Part shown: piece after piece, positions 1-6,869 of the stretch
Layout: every line of letters starts with the position of its first letter
How positions within the stretch are numbered: the first letter of the stretch is position 1
NCBI GenBank assembly: GCA_029052265.1
Contig: JAIDJJ010000237.1
Span: forward strand, 1 to 7,099
Source of the DNA: Muribaculaceae bacterium
GTDB lineage: Bacteria > Bacteroidota > Bacteroidia > Bacteroidales > Muribaculaceae
DNA length: 7,099 nt
Reading direction: 5' to 3'
Notes under the pieces: generated by a model
Told to the model about the DNA's origin: nothing
Seen by the model: the letters and a program-made list of their open reading frames with translations, nothing else
Databases searched by the model: none
Made by a program: the position numbers and the translations under genes

Positions 1-1989
1 CATATAATGACCTTTCTTATAAGGGTCTTCTATAAAAAGAACATTATCAATAAGACCTAACAGAGCATTGCAGATTTGTGTGTTTTTGTCATTTTTTTCG
101 ACAGAAGTGAAATAATCTGCAACTTTTCTTTGGGTGTCTACAAACGGACGAAGAATATATCTGCCTTCCGGGAGCGCTTCAAGATAAGTCTGTTTCACTT
201 CATTCACATATTCACCGAAGAAGTCTGTAAGCATCCATTCCAGGATAAGAGGCTTTGTCTGTATCTCCGGATTTATCCAGAAATCATAAGAATGTCTTAA
301 TTCTTCAGGAGTATACGGTAGGGCGGGATTGAAATATCCGAGCAGTCCATGTATGGAATCCATCGGAATCTGCCAGATGCGGAAAAATCCAAGAATATGG
401 TCGATTCTATATGCATCAAAATATTCTGCCATTTTTGCAAATCGGTCTTTCCACCATTTAAAACCGTCGGATGCCATAACATCCCAATTATACGTCGGGA
501 ATCCCCAGTTTTGTCCAAGAACAGAGAAGTCGTCAGGTGGAGCTCCCGCTTGGCAATCCATGTTAAAGAGTCGAGGGTTTTGCCAAGCGTCAACGCTAAA
601 TCGTCCGATTCCTATAGGAATATCGCCTTTAAGGACTACTCCGTGCAGGTGAGCGTAATCTCTCACTTCCCGCAATTGCTTGTCGAGATGATATTGTACG
701 AAATAATGATATTTTATTTCTTTATCGTGAAGCTTGCACAATGAGTTGACTTTGTCTGTGTCATATACAGCAAATTCTCCCCATAGATTATTGTCCGGAG
801 TATTATTTATATCGCAAAGCACCCTCCAGGCAGCATATGGTCGAAGCCAATCTTGATTGTGTTCAAAGAAGTTTAAGAACTGAGGAGAATTTAGATCAAT
901 GGTACCCTTTTGTTCAAATATTTCTTTGAGATATTCGTTTTTATAATTGTTTACAGACTCGTAGTCAATTTCTTTCAATGCATTCAGTTCCTTGCTGATT
1001 CGGTTGTAGTGTTCTCTACGTTCTTCGTCAGCAAGAGTCCCGACGGCATTCAATCTGATGTACATCGGATGCAAGGCGAAGGTTGAGTTGGCACTATATG
1101 GATATGAATCAACCCAGGTTCCTGTTTTTGTGGTGTCGTTTATGGGCAGCACTTGCAGAACTTTTTGTCCTGTTCTTACGCACCAGTCTACCATTTTTTT
1201 GATATCATGGAAATCTCCGACACCAAAATCATCTTCTGTACGTATAGAGAATACAGGAATGGCTGTTCCGGCGCCTTTCCAATTGTTGCGTGGATTTGCA
1301 AATTTCAAACCGTCTACAACAATCTGAGAGCCGGGGACATGGTTGACAAATCCGCATATCCTGTTGTCTACAGTTTCCCAGGCAACAACCTCACGAGTCT
1401 CTTTTTTGAGTATAATAAATTTATATTCAAATGGTGCGTTTATACAAGACATGGGAAGATTGATAGACCATTCCGGATAATTGGCATCATTCAACGGGAG
1501 GGCTTTTTCCGGTAACCAGTTTCCAAGAAAGTCGCCTTCTCCGGCAATGGCAAGCACTTCGTCAGGTTCTACCATTGGTGCGGTGACTCTGAGTTGCAAC
1601 ATGTCGGGAAGCGAAGGCAATGGTTGGTCACGGAATCTACGCATGAGAATTCCGTCAACAAACGCCGAAGAATAATATGGCTTGTCGTGTGGCATGTCTT
1701 GCCATGAATCAAACACGTGTACATGGTCAATATTGTCGCCTCCTATAAACTGATGAGGCTTTCCCCATTCAAACCGCCATTCTTTATTCTCGGCTTTGAC
1801 AATAAAGAAATAATTGAAGTCACCCGGATTGCCTGTGAACTCCAATTCTGCCATCCATTGTCCGGGGGATGTGAGCTTCATTTCGGCTGCTTTAGTCGGA
1901 TCACCTCCGCCAAGTGGTGGTACATCACCACAGATATAGAGAGCTTCTCCCCATTGTGTGTGGTAGTTTAGATTGAAAGAGATTTTCAT
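1..1989 (-). CDS. malQ: 4-alpha-glucanotransferase (GH77) with two N-terminal CBM20-like domains, DPE2-like; 3' part beyond window
   Basis: This cytoplasmic enzyme transfers alpha-1,4-glucan segments or glucose between maltooligosaccharides during maltose/maltodextrin use. The reading frame is open from the ATG at 1987-1989 to the left edge, giving 663 visible codons; the C-terminal part lies outside the window. The start is supported by an in-frame TAA five codons upstream. Residues about 1-98 and 130-215 look like two starch-binding CBM20-type beta domains (for example GEALYICGD, then EVLAIAGEGDFLGNW). GH77 begins near residue 239 (GAGTAIPVFSIRTEDDFGVGDF). Visible catalytic landmarks are KGDIPIGIGR (454-463), GAPPDDF then GQNWGFPTYNW (482-502), and RIDHILGFFRIW (528-539), where Asp530 is the expected nucleophile. 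The family's acid/base Glu and third carboxylate would lie further left. The double CBM20 layout and these motifs resemble plant cytosolic DPE2 rather than short E. coli- or Thermus-type MalQ. Family assignment is firm; exact substrate preference is inferred. Confidence 0.95.
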   Translation of the reverse strand, partial: MKISFNLNYHTQWGEALYICGDVPPLGGGDPTKAAEMKLTSPGQWMAELEFTGNPGDFNYFFIVKAENKEWRFEWGKPHQFIGGDNIDHVHVFDSWQDMPHDKPYYSSAFVDGILMRRFRDQPLPSLPDMLQLRVTAPMVEPDEVLAIAGEGDFLGNWLPEKALPLNDANYPEWSINLPMSCINAPFEYKFIILKKETREVVAWETVDNRICGFVNHVPGSQIVVDGLKFANPRNNWKGAGTAIPVFSIRTEDDFGVGDFHDIKKMVDWCVRTGQKVLQVLPINDTTKTGTWVDSYPYSANSTFALHPMYIRLNAVGTLADEERREHYNRISKELNALKEIDYESVNNYKNEYLKEIFEQKGTIDLNSPQFLNFFEHNQDWLRPYAAWRVLCDINNTPDNNLWGEFAVYDTDKVNSLCKLHDKEIKYHYFVQYHLDKQLREVRDYAHLHGVVLKGDIPIGIGRFSVDAWQNPRLFNMDCQAGAPPDDFSVLGQNWGFPTYNWDVMASDGFKWWKDRFAKMAEYFDAYRIDHILGFFRIWQIPMDSIHGLLGYFNPALPYTPEELRHSYDFWINPEIQTKPLILEWMLTDFFGEYVNEVKQTYLEALPEGRYILRPFVDTQRKVADYFTSVEKNDKNTQICNALLGLIDNVLFIEDPYKKGHYM

Positions 1990-2009
1990 GTGAGAAAATA
2001 TTTAGTTTG

Positions 2010-2043
2010 CAAACATAGTCCATCTTTTTAAAACGAATCAGAA
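2010..2043 (-). promoter_or_regulatory. Probable malQ promoter (Bacteroidota -33/-7 type)
   Basis: On the minus strand, TATGTTTG (2017-2010) matches the Bacteroidota -7 consensus TAnnTTTG exactly. A weak -33 element, TTCTG (2043-2039), lies 21 bp upstream of it. Transcription would start near 2005, leaving a very short leader of about 15 nt before the malQ ATG. The -7 element overlaps a perfect 10-bp palindrome, GTTTGCAAAC (2005-2014). The -7 match is strong and the -33 match is poor. Confidence 0.6.
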
Positions 2044-2089
2044 TAAAAAGATTGGTTTCATGTTAAGTTAATAATCGATAAATTAGCAG

Positions 2090-2119
2090 GGTGCTTCAAG
2101 ACAAGGGTCTTGAAGCACC
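2090..2119 (-). terminator. Hairpin just downstream of nrdJ, probable terminator
   Basis: A perfect 13-bp inverted repeat (2090-2102 pairing with 2107-2119, loop 2103-2106) starts 13 nt after the nrdJ stop codon in the direction of transcription. Its position suggests termination or protection of the nrdJ mRNA 3' end and separation from malQ. No strong U-tract follows on the minus strand (CTGCTAATTTATC), so it is not a textbook intrinsic terminator. Confidence 0.6.
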
Positions 2120-2132
2120 TGGTATATGTATG

Positions 2133-4697
2133 TTATCCACAACGGGAGTTTCCACAGTTAGTACAGATCAGGCATCCTTCCTGATATACCAATGATTCTT
2201 CTCCACAATTGGGGCATTTATGACCTTTTGCTTGAGTGCCGTTCGGCATGTATTTTTTCAAGGCTCTCTCGACTCCGTTTTTCCAAGTGTTGATGCTGTT
2301 TGAATCCAGATCAAGACCGCCTACAAGTTTAAGAACCTGGTCAATGGGCATACCATATCTCAGTACTCCTGAAATCAATTTCGCATAATTCCAGAACTCA
2401 GGGTTGAATTTTTCACTGAGTCCTTCTATTGTGGTTTTATATCCACGTTTATTGATGAATTGGAAATCATATCTTTTTTTGCCATTTTCATCGACAGCCT
2501 TGATTATTTTACCATGACTAACACTCTTCGGGCAAAATATACCATCTTCATCATCAGCAAGACCGGTAAACACTTCGTATGGTTTTCCTTCCACTAGACC
2601 AACAAATGCTATCCATTTTTCTTTATTGTTTTGGAAACGCACTACATCTGCTTCCAGTTCGGCAGGACGTTTTACAGTGTGGTCGGGCAGGTGTATCAAA
2701 GCCGCCAAAGTGTTTTCCTCTGTAGCATTTTTGGTATCTTTCTTTTTGGGAAGGGCTTCCAGCACGTTGTTACGAGAACCATCACGGTATACGGTGCATC
2801 CTTTGCAACCGGCACGCCAGGCTTCCATATACAGTTTCCCAACCAGTTCTTCACTTACCTCGTTAGGAAGATTTATAGTAACGCTTATTGAATGATCAAC
2901 CCATTTCTGGATTTCTCCTTGCATTCTGACTTTTTCCATCCAGTCCACATCATTTGCAGTGGCTCTATAATAGGGTGAACGTGCTACAAGTTGATCAAGT
3001 TCTTCCGAAGTCAGATTTGATTTAGCTTCGATACCATTAATCCTCATCCATTCAAGGAACTTGTGATGATATACAACATATTCTTCAAAAGAATCACCTA
3101 CTTCGTCAACAAAATCAATGCGTACATTCTCATCGCTTGGATTGACTTTTCTTCGACGTTTATAGATCGGCATAAATACCGGTTCGATTCCGGATGTTGT
3201 CTGTGTCATAAGAGAAGTGGTGCCGGTAGGGGCAATTGTCAGACAAGAAATATTTCTGCGACCAACCTTTTCCATTTTGTCAATCAGGTCGGGATCTGCT
3301 TCTCTTAGCCTGGCAATAAAGGGATTGTTCTTCTCTCTTTCCGGATCATAAAGTTCAAAGGAACCACGCTGTTCTGCCATATCAACGGATGCTCTGAAAT
3401 AGGCGAGAGCCAGTTCCTTATGCACCTTTGTGGAAAATTCGGTAGCTTCTTTAGTGCCATATGTCAGACCTAATGCAGCCAACATGTCTCCTTCAGCAGT
3501 GGTGCCACATCCGGTGCGTCGTCCGGCTCCTGTTTTTGCTTTGATTTTTTTCCAAAGGTTGAGTTCTGTTTGTTTCACTTCCTCTGTTTCAGGGTCAGTC
3601 CCGATCTTTTGAATTATCAGGTCAATTTTATCCATTTCAAGATCGATGATATCGTCCATGATGCGTTGAGCTTTACCCACATGGTTGCGGAAAAGATCGA
3701 AATCGAATTCTGCTTCGGGAGTGAAAGGGTTCTTCACATAGCTAAAAAGATTAATTGCAAGCAGACGGCAACTATCATATGGACATAATGGGATTTCCCC
3801 ACAAGGGTTGGTCGACACAGTTTCAAAGCCTTTGTCTGCATAGCAGTCTGCAAGGCTTTCTTTTCGTATCGTGTCCCAAAATAGCACACCGGGTTCTGCG
3901 CTTTGCCATGCGTCGTGAATAATTTTTTTCCACAATTTTGACGCATCGATTTCTTGCTTTATATCCGGATTTTCTGCATTCACAGGATACTGTTGAGTAT
4001 AAGGGGTTCCGGTTACTACAGCATGCATGAAATCATCGTCAATTTTAACCGATACGTTGGCACCGGTGACTTTACCGGGGGTCATTTTGGCATCAATAAA
4101 CCCTTCCGAATCAGGATGTTTTATAGACACAGTGAGCATGAGTGCCCCCCTACGTCCATCTTGAGCCACTTCTCGTGTTGAGTTGCTGTATCGTTCCATG
4201 AATGGCACAAGCCCGGTAGATGTTAGAGCGGAATTCTTTACTGGAGTGCCTTTGGGCCGGAGATGTGACAGGTCATGTCCCACACCTCCTCTGCGTTTCA
4301 TAAGCTGAACCTGTTCTTCATCTATTTTTACAATGCCACCATAAGAATCAGGTTTCCCGTCAAGACCTATAACGAAACAGTTTGACAAGGATCCGACTTG
4401 ATAAGTGTTGCCGATTCCAGCCATAGGGCTACCTTGCGGGACGATGTATTTGAAATCTTTGAGAAGTTCAAAAATTTCATCTTCGCTCAAGGGGCATGGG
4501 TATTTGTTTTCAACTTGCGAAATAGAGCGGGCGATACGGTGGTGCATATCGTCAGGACTTTTTTCGTAAATGTTTCCAAATGAATCCTTCAATGCATATT
4601 TAGTGACCCACACACGAGCTGCAAGTTGGTCGCCGTTAAAATACTGAAGGGAAGCATTAAAAGCTTCATCATAAGAAAATATTTGAGGTTCAGCCAT
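2133..4697 (-). CDS. nrdJ: Adenosylcobalamin-dependent (class II) ribonucleoside-diphosphate reductase
   Basis: This enzyme reduces ribonucleotides to deoxyribonucleotides using a radical generated from coenzyme B12; it is cytoplasmic and independent of oxygen. The protein is complete at 854 aa. The radical-site motif STNPCGEIPL places Asn297, Cys299 and Glu301 in the active site, and the redox cysteine pair is Cys107 (SLSNCFVI) with Cys310 (DSCRLLAINL). Other family blocks are RRGGVGHDLSHLRP (135-148), GRRTGCGTTAEGDMLAALG (392-410) and CLTIAPTGTTSLM (485-497). Residues about 665-815 form a C-terminal TSCPD-like region (LISGVLRYGMPIDQVLKLVGG at 774-794). The tail is a cysteine-rich zinc-ribbon-like segment (CPNC 828-831; Cys842, 845, 848, 853), which in this subgroup probably relays electrons from thioredoxin. 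I see no N-terminal ATP-cone. An in-frame TAA two codons before the ATG fixes the start. It needs no small subunit, and none is adjacent. Confidence 0.97.
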   Translation of the reverse strand: MAEPQIFSYDEAFNASLQYFNGDQLAARVWVTKYALKDSFGNIYEKSPDDMHHRIARSISQVENKYPCPLSEDEIFELLKDFKYIVPQGSPMAGIGNTYQVGSLSNCFVIGLDGKPDSYGGIVKIDEEQVQLMKRRGGVGHDLSHLRPKGTPVKNSALTSTGLVPFMERYSNSTREVAQDGRRGALMLTVSIKHPDSEGFIDAKMTPGKVTGANVSVKIDDDFMHAVVTGTPYTQQYPVNAENPDIKQEIDASKLWKKIIHDAWQSAEPGVLFWDTIRKESLADCYADKGFETVSTNPCGEIPLCPYDSCRLLAINLFSYVKNPFTPEAEFDFDLFRNHVGKAQRIMDDIIDLEMDKIDLIIQKIGTDPETEEVKQTELNLWKKIKAKTGAGRRTGCGTTAEGDMLAALGLTYGTKEATEFSTKVHKELALAYFRASVDMAEQRGSFELYDPEREKNNPFIARLREADPDLIDKMEKVGRRNISCLTIAPTGTTSLMTQTTSGIEPVFMPIYKRRRKVNPSDENVRIDFVDEVGDSFEEYVVYHHKFLEWMRINGIEAKSNLTSEELDQLVARSPYYRATANDVDWMEKVRMQGEIQKWVDHSISVTINLPNEVSEELVGKLYMEAWRAGCKGCTVYRDGSRNNVLEALPKKKDTKNATEENTLAALIHLPDHTVKRPAELEADVVRFQNNKEKWIAFVGLVEGKPYEVFTGLADDEDGIFCPKSVSHGKIIKAVDENGKKRYDFQFINKRGYKTTIEGLSEKFNPEFWNYAKLISGVLRYGMPIDQVLKLVGGLDLDSNSINTWKNGVERALKKYMPNGTQAKGHKCPNCGEESLVYQEGCLICTNCGNSRCG

Positions 4698-4758
4698 TTG
4701 TTAATTGATTGGTCCTATGAAAAAAGGTGTGAGAATTTCTATAAGGAGAGTATGAGGA

Positions 4759-4790
4759 TTGCAAATTTAACAAAAAAATGAGTATATTTG
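4759..4790 (+). promoter_or_regulatory. Candidate promoter for the nitroreductase gene, overlapping the nrdJ promoter
   Basis: On the plus strand, TTG (4759-4761), a 21-bp spacer and TATATTTG (4783-4790) fit the Bacteroidota -33/-7 pattern. Transcription from about 4796 would give the gene at 4986 a leader of about 190 nt. I found no equally good promoter nearer to that start codon, although the AT-rich leader could hide a weaker one. Confidence 0.45.
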
Positions 4791-4793
4791 CAA
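4762..4793 (-). promoter_or_regulatory. Probable nrdJ promoter
   Basis: On the minus strand, TAAATTTG (4769-4762) is an exact match to the -7 consensus TAnnTTTG, and TTG (4793-4791) sits 21 bp upstream as a -33 element. The expected start near 4756 gives a leader of about 60 nt before the nrdJ ATG. It overlaps a plus-strand promoter candidate almost completely. I see no cobalamin riboswitch in this short leader. Confidence 0.6.
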
Positions 4794-4985
4794 GTGGAAA
4801 TGTAATTATCTGCGATATTTATTTTTTATCAATTGAAATATAGGATTAGACATTTGATAACCCGTATCACGGATAAAATTTCCTAAAATGAAGTATTTGT
4901 ATCTAACAGTGAAATTCTTATGGTAATTCATATGTAGCATGCAAATATTTTTTCAAATTGTCGAATGCAATAAATATAAAATGTT
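4794..4985 (+). other. Non-coding leader/intergenic stretch before the nitroreductase
   Basis: This very AT-rich stretch has no credible coding frame, and I could not recognise a known riboswitch or a strong hairpin in it. A TTTG (4853-4856) followed 17 bp later by TAAAATTTC is a poor promoter match. The region just before the start codon (AATAAATATAAAATGTT) is AT-rich with no Shine-Dalgarno sequence, as is usual in Bacteroidota. Confidence 0.5.
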
Positions 4986-5729
4986 ATGGAAAAAGATTAT
5001 TTTGTGAATAGGGTATCGGTCAGAAATTTCGGAGTACGTCATATTGAAATGGAAAAGTTGACTGATATTATTGAACGTGCCATGCGTGCTCCGACATGTG
5101 GAAATATGCAGTTGTATTCTGTAGTTGTAACAAGGGATGACGAAATGAAGACAAAATTATCCGCCATGCATTTTAATCAGCCGGCTTCTACGGGATGTGA
5201 TGTGATACTTACTATTTGTGCAGATTTTAACCGGTTTACCAGATGGTGTGAACTCTCCAATGCAGTTCCCGGATATGATAATTTTCATTCATTTGTTTCT
5301 GCTTTGACTGATGCGGTTATCTTTGCACAACAGATTGTGACTATTGCTGAAATGGAAGGACTTGGAACATGTTATCTTGGTACGGTCAATTATAACGCAG
5401 CTGATATTTCCGCCCTTCTTGAGCTTCCTGATTTGGTTGTCCCGGTAGCAAGTCTTGCTGTCGGTTATCCGATTGGCACCGATCAACAGGTGGAACGACT
5501 TCCCGTAGCTGCAGTGGTACATCTGGAGAAATACCGGAAGGATTCGGATGAAGAATTGTTGGCTCTTTTCAAAGATAAAGAGGAATGTGATGCCAATAAG
5601 AAATTTGTAAAAGATAATGGAAAGCAATCTTTGGCAAGTGTTTTTACTGATATAAGGTATCCTAAGGCTATGAATGAAAAAGTCTCGAAGGATTTCCTTA
5701 AATTATTGGAGTCTAAGAAATTTTTATAA
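4986..5729 (+). CDS. Nitroreductase-family FMN-dependent NAD(P)H oxidoreductase (NfsA/FRP-like)
   Basis: The product is a 247-aa cytoplasmic flavoprotein likely to reduce nitroaromatics, quinones or free flavin with NAD(P)H; the natural substrate is unknown. Family landmarks appear in order. VNRVSVRNF (7-15) is the N-terminal Arg-Ser-Val-Arg FMN phosphate motif. RAPTCGNMQLYSVVV (34-48) corresponds to the SPTSGNxQPW region. DAVIFAQQIVTIAEMEGLGTCYLGTV (109-134) is the long helix plus the glycine turn near FMN. LPDLVVPVASLAVGYP (147-162) matches the LPExVxPVxGLxxGxP block of the NfsA branch. The C-terminal tail RYPKAMNEKVSKDFLKLLESKKFL (224-247) is also typical of NfsA-like proteins and helps cover the flavin of the partner subunit in the dimer. 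An in-frame TAA at 4977-4979 makes the ATG at 4986 the first possible start. It diverges from nrdJ and precedes an AraC-type regulator on the same strand. The symbol nfsA is withheld because the subgroup cannot be settled by eye. Confidence 0.9.
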   Translation: MEKDYFVNRVSVRNFGVRHIEMEKLTDIIERAMRAPTCGNMQLYSVVVTRDDEMKTKLSAMHFNQPASTGCDVILTICADFNRFTRWCELSNAVPGYDNFHSFVSALTDAVIFAQQIVTIAEMEGLGTCYLGTVNYNAADISALLELPDLVVPVASLAVGYPIGTDQQVERLPVAAVVHLEKYRKDSDEELLALFKDKEECDANKKFVKDNGKQSLASVFTDIRYPKAMNEKVSKDFLKLLESKKFL

Positions 5730-5811
5730 TTGGAAACGTTTGGTCTGTTTTTATCTCAGGCATCTGAATATTCCTCAGCATAGGGTAGAATGAAATTTAG
5801 GAAGATCTCTT

Positions 5812-5840
5812 GATAAAGTGGGACAAACTTGCGATAAAGT
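5812..5840 (+). promoter_or_regulatory. Direct repeat GATAAAGT, two copies 21 bp apart; possible AraC-family operator
   Basis: GATAAAGT occurs at 5812-5819 and 5833-5840, and the match extends as GATAAAGTnGnA. CTTG precedes both copies (with two extra bases before the second). A 21-bp start-to-start spacing is two helical turns, the arrangement known for tandem half-sites of AraC-family regulators such as araI1-araI2. The pair lies about 110 bp upstream of an AraC-family gene. That it is bound by that regulator is inference. Confidence 0.35.
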
Positions 5841-5870
5841 AGAATGGTGCTAATATATGCGCCATTCTAC
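5839..5870 (+). repeat. 12-bp hairpin between the nitroreductase and regulator genes
   Basis: GTAGAATGGTGC (5839-5850) pairs with GCGCCATTCTAC (5859-5870) around the loop TAATATAT. All twelve positions pair in RNA if one U-G is allowed. A further direct copy of the outer sequence GTAGAATG lies at 5785-5792. No U-tract follows, so it may be an operator or an mRNA-end structure for the nitroreductase transcript rather than a classic terminator. Its left arm overlaps the last two bases of the GATAAAGT repeat. Confidence 0.55.
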
Positions 5871-5949
5871 AATTATACTCTTCGATTGTATTTGGAAAGC
5901 AAAGAGGTCAGAGAAGTGTGCTAAACGAATCTGAAAGATCGTACTTATT

Positions 5950-6861
5950 ATGGTTCACGATGATATATACATGGCAAAATTTAGAATTGATTCAATGATG
6001 AAAAACGAATTACATTATAATATGGAACTGCCGGAAAAGGTTACAAATATTCTTGAAACCGATTTCTGGGTGTTGGAACAGTTTGACAAAGGTATGTTGC
6101 CAGTGCTTGCCGACCCTATAAAATTTACATCAAATGTTTCAATTTTCTTAAAATCGGGGGAATGTCAAGTCGATATAGATCTCATCACGCATGATATATC
6201 TGCACCATGTGTTGTGAATATTCGTCGGTCGCAAATTTTGCAACTTAAATCGGTAAGTGAAGATTTTGATTCGTCATTTATTGTAATGTCAAAGCGATTC
6301 TGCGATAACCTTTTTGTATTATTACAGGATTGCAAATTTTATCACACGGCTGTAAGGAGACAGGTTGTGCCCATTCCACATGATTTGCTTGGCAGGTATA
6401 AAAATTTGTATTCACGAATAGGAACAATATTTAGAGAAAGGGACAATCCATTTTCTTATCAGGCGATGGCGCTCGCATTGTCATCTTTTTTTTACGAAGT
6501 TGCGTACAAATGCTATTCTTATCCGTCCAAAGAATTTGTAAATAGCAATAATCGGACCACTTGTAAATTCATTTTTCTTGTTCAAAAATATTTTAAAGAA
6601 GAAAGATTTCTTAAATTTTATGCCGAGCAACTTGGAATCTCACCAAAACATCTTTCACGTATAATAAAAAATGAAACTGGCTTCTCGGCAGTAGAGTGGA
6701 TTGAGCGTTATGTTATTCTTGAAGCTAAAGTGCTTCTAAAGTCTACAAATCTCAACATTCAGCAAGTTTCTGATGAGTTGAATTTCCCTTCGCAATCTTT
6801 CTTTGGAAAATATTTCAAGAAAAAGGTAGGAATGTCGCCTAAAGAATTTAGAAATACCTGA
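5950..6861 (+). CDS. AraC-family transcriptional regulator
   Basis: The product is a 303-aa DNA-binding regulator. The C-terminal third carries the AraC/XylS double helix-turn-helix. The first HTH is around 221-243 (FLKFYAEQLGISPKHLSRIIK, then NETG). The second is around 269-300, with NIQQVSDELNFPSQSFFGKYFKK and the signature end GMSPKEFR. The N-terminal 190 residues have the beta-rich pattern of a cupin-like sensor (SNVSIFLKSGECQVDIDLITHDISAPCVVNI, 61-91), followed by a mostly helical linker (about 145-190). No signal peptide or membrane segment is seen, so it is not a hybrid two-component protein. An in-frame TGA at 5932-5934 limits the start. ATG 5950 is the longest choice; Met8, Met16, Met17 and Met25 are possible alternatives and no ribosome-binding site decides. 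The ligand and targets are unknown; neighbouring repeats suggest autoregulation or control of the upstream nitroreductase. Confidence 0.93.
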   Translation: MVHDDIYMAKFRIDSMMKNELHYNMELPEKVTNILETDFWVLEQFDKGMLPVLADPIKFTSNVSIFLKSGECQVDIDLITHDISAPCVVNIRRSQILQLKSVSEDFDSSFIVMSKRFCDNLFVLLQDCKFYHTAVRRQVVPIPHDLLGRYKNLYSRIGTIFRERDNPFSYQAMALALSSFFYEVAYKCYSYPSKEFVNSNNRTTCKFIFLVQKYFKEERFLKFYAEQLGISPKHLSRIIKNETGFSAVEWIERYVILEAKVLLKSTNLNIQQVSDELNFPSQSFFGKYFKKKVGMSPKEFRNT

Positions 6862-6869
6862 AACTATAG

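Larger units (their letters stand above)
4759..4793. repeat. 35-bp dyad: 8-bp perfect inverted repeat with 19-bp spacer
   Basis: TTGCAAAT (4759-4766) and ATTTGCAA (4786-4793) are exact reverse complements centred on 4776. Each arm contributes the -33 TTG of one promoter and most of the -7 TTTG element of the opposite one, so the dyad and the paired promoters are the same structure. Confidence 0.8.

Noticed and set aside
297..593. Minus-strand open frame of 98 codons
   Set aside because: It lies inside malQ in another frame; the malQ frame shows clear GH77 motifs across the same bases.
349..744. Plus-strand open frame of 131 codons, and other plus-strand frames between 76 and 1971
   Set aside because: All are antisense to malQ with no recognisable domain or upstream signals.
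5289..5627. Minus-strand open frame of 112 codons
   Set aside because: It is antisense to the nitroreductase, whose frame carries the family motifs.
5734..5741. AAACGTTT palindrome just after the nitroreductase stop
   Set aside because: It is eight bases with no loop or T-tract, within chance expectation for AT-rich DNA.
5790..5813. Tiny ORF (MKFRKIS) upstream of the AraC-type gene
   Set aside because: It has only seven codons, no ribosome-binding site and no attenuator-like codon run; it is easily chance.
5887..5894. TGTATTTG as a -7 element for the AraC-type gene
   Set aside because: It has one mismatch to TAnnTTTG and no TTG element 19-21 bp upstream, so I did not call a promoter.
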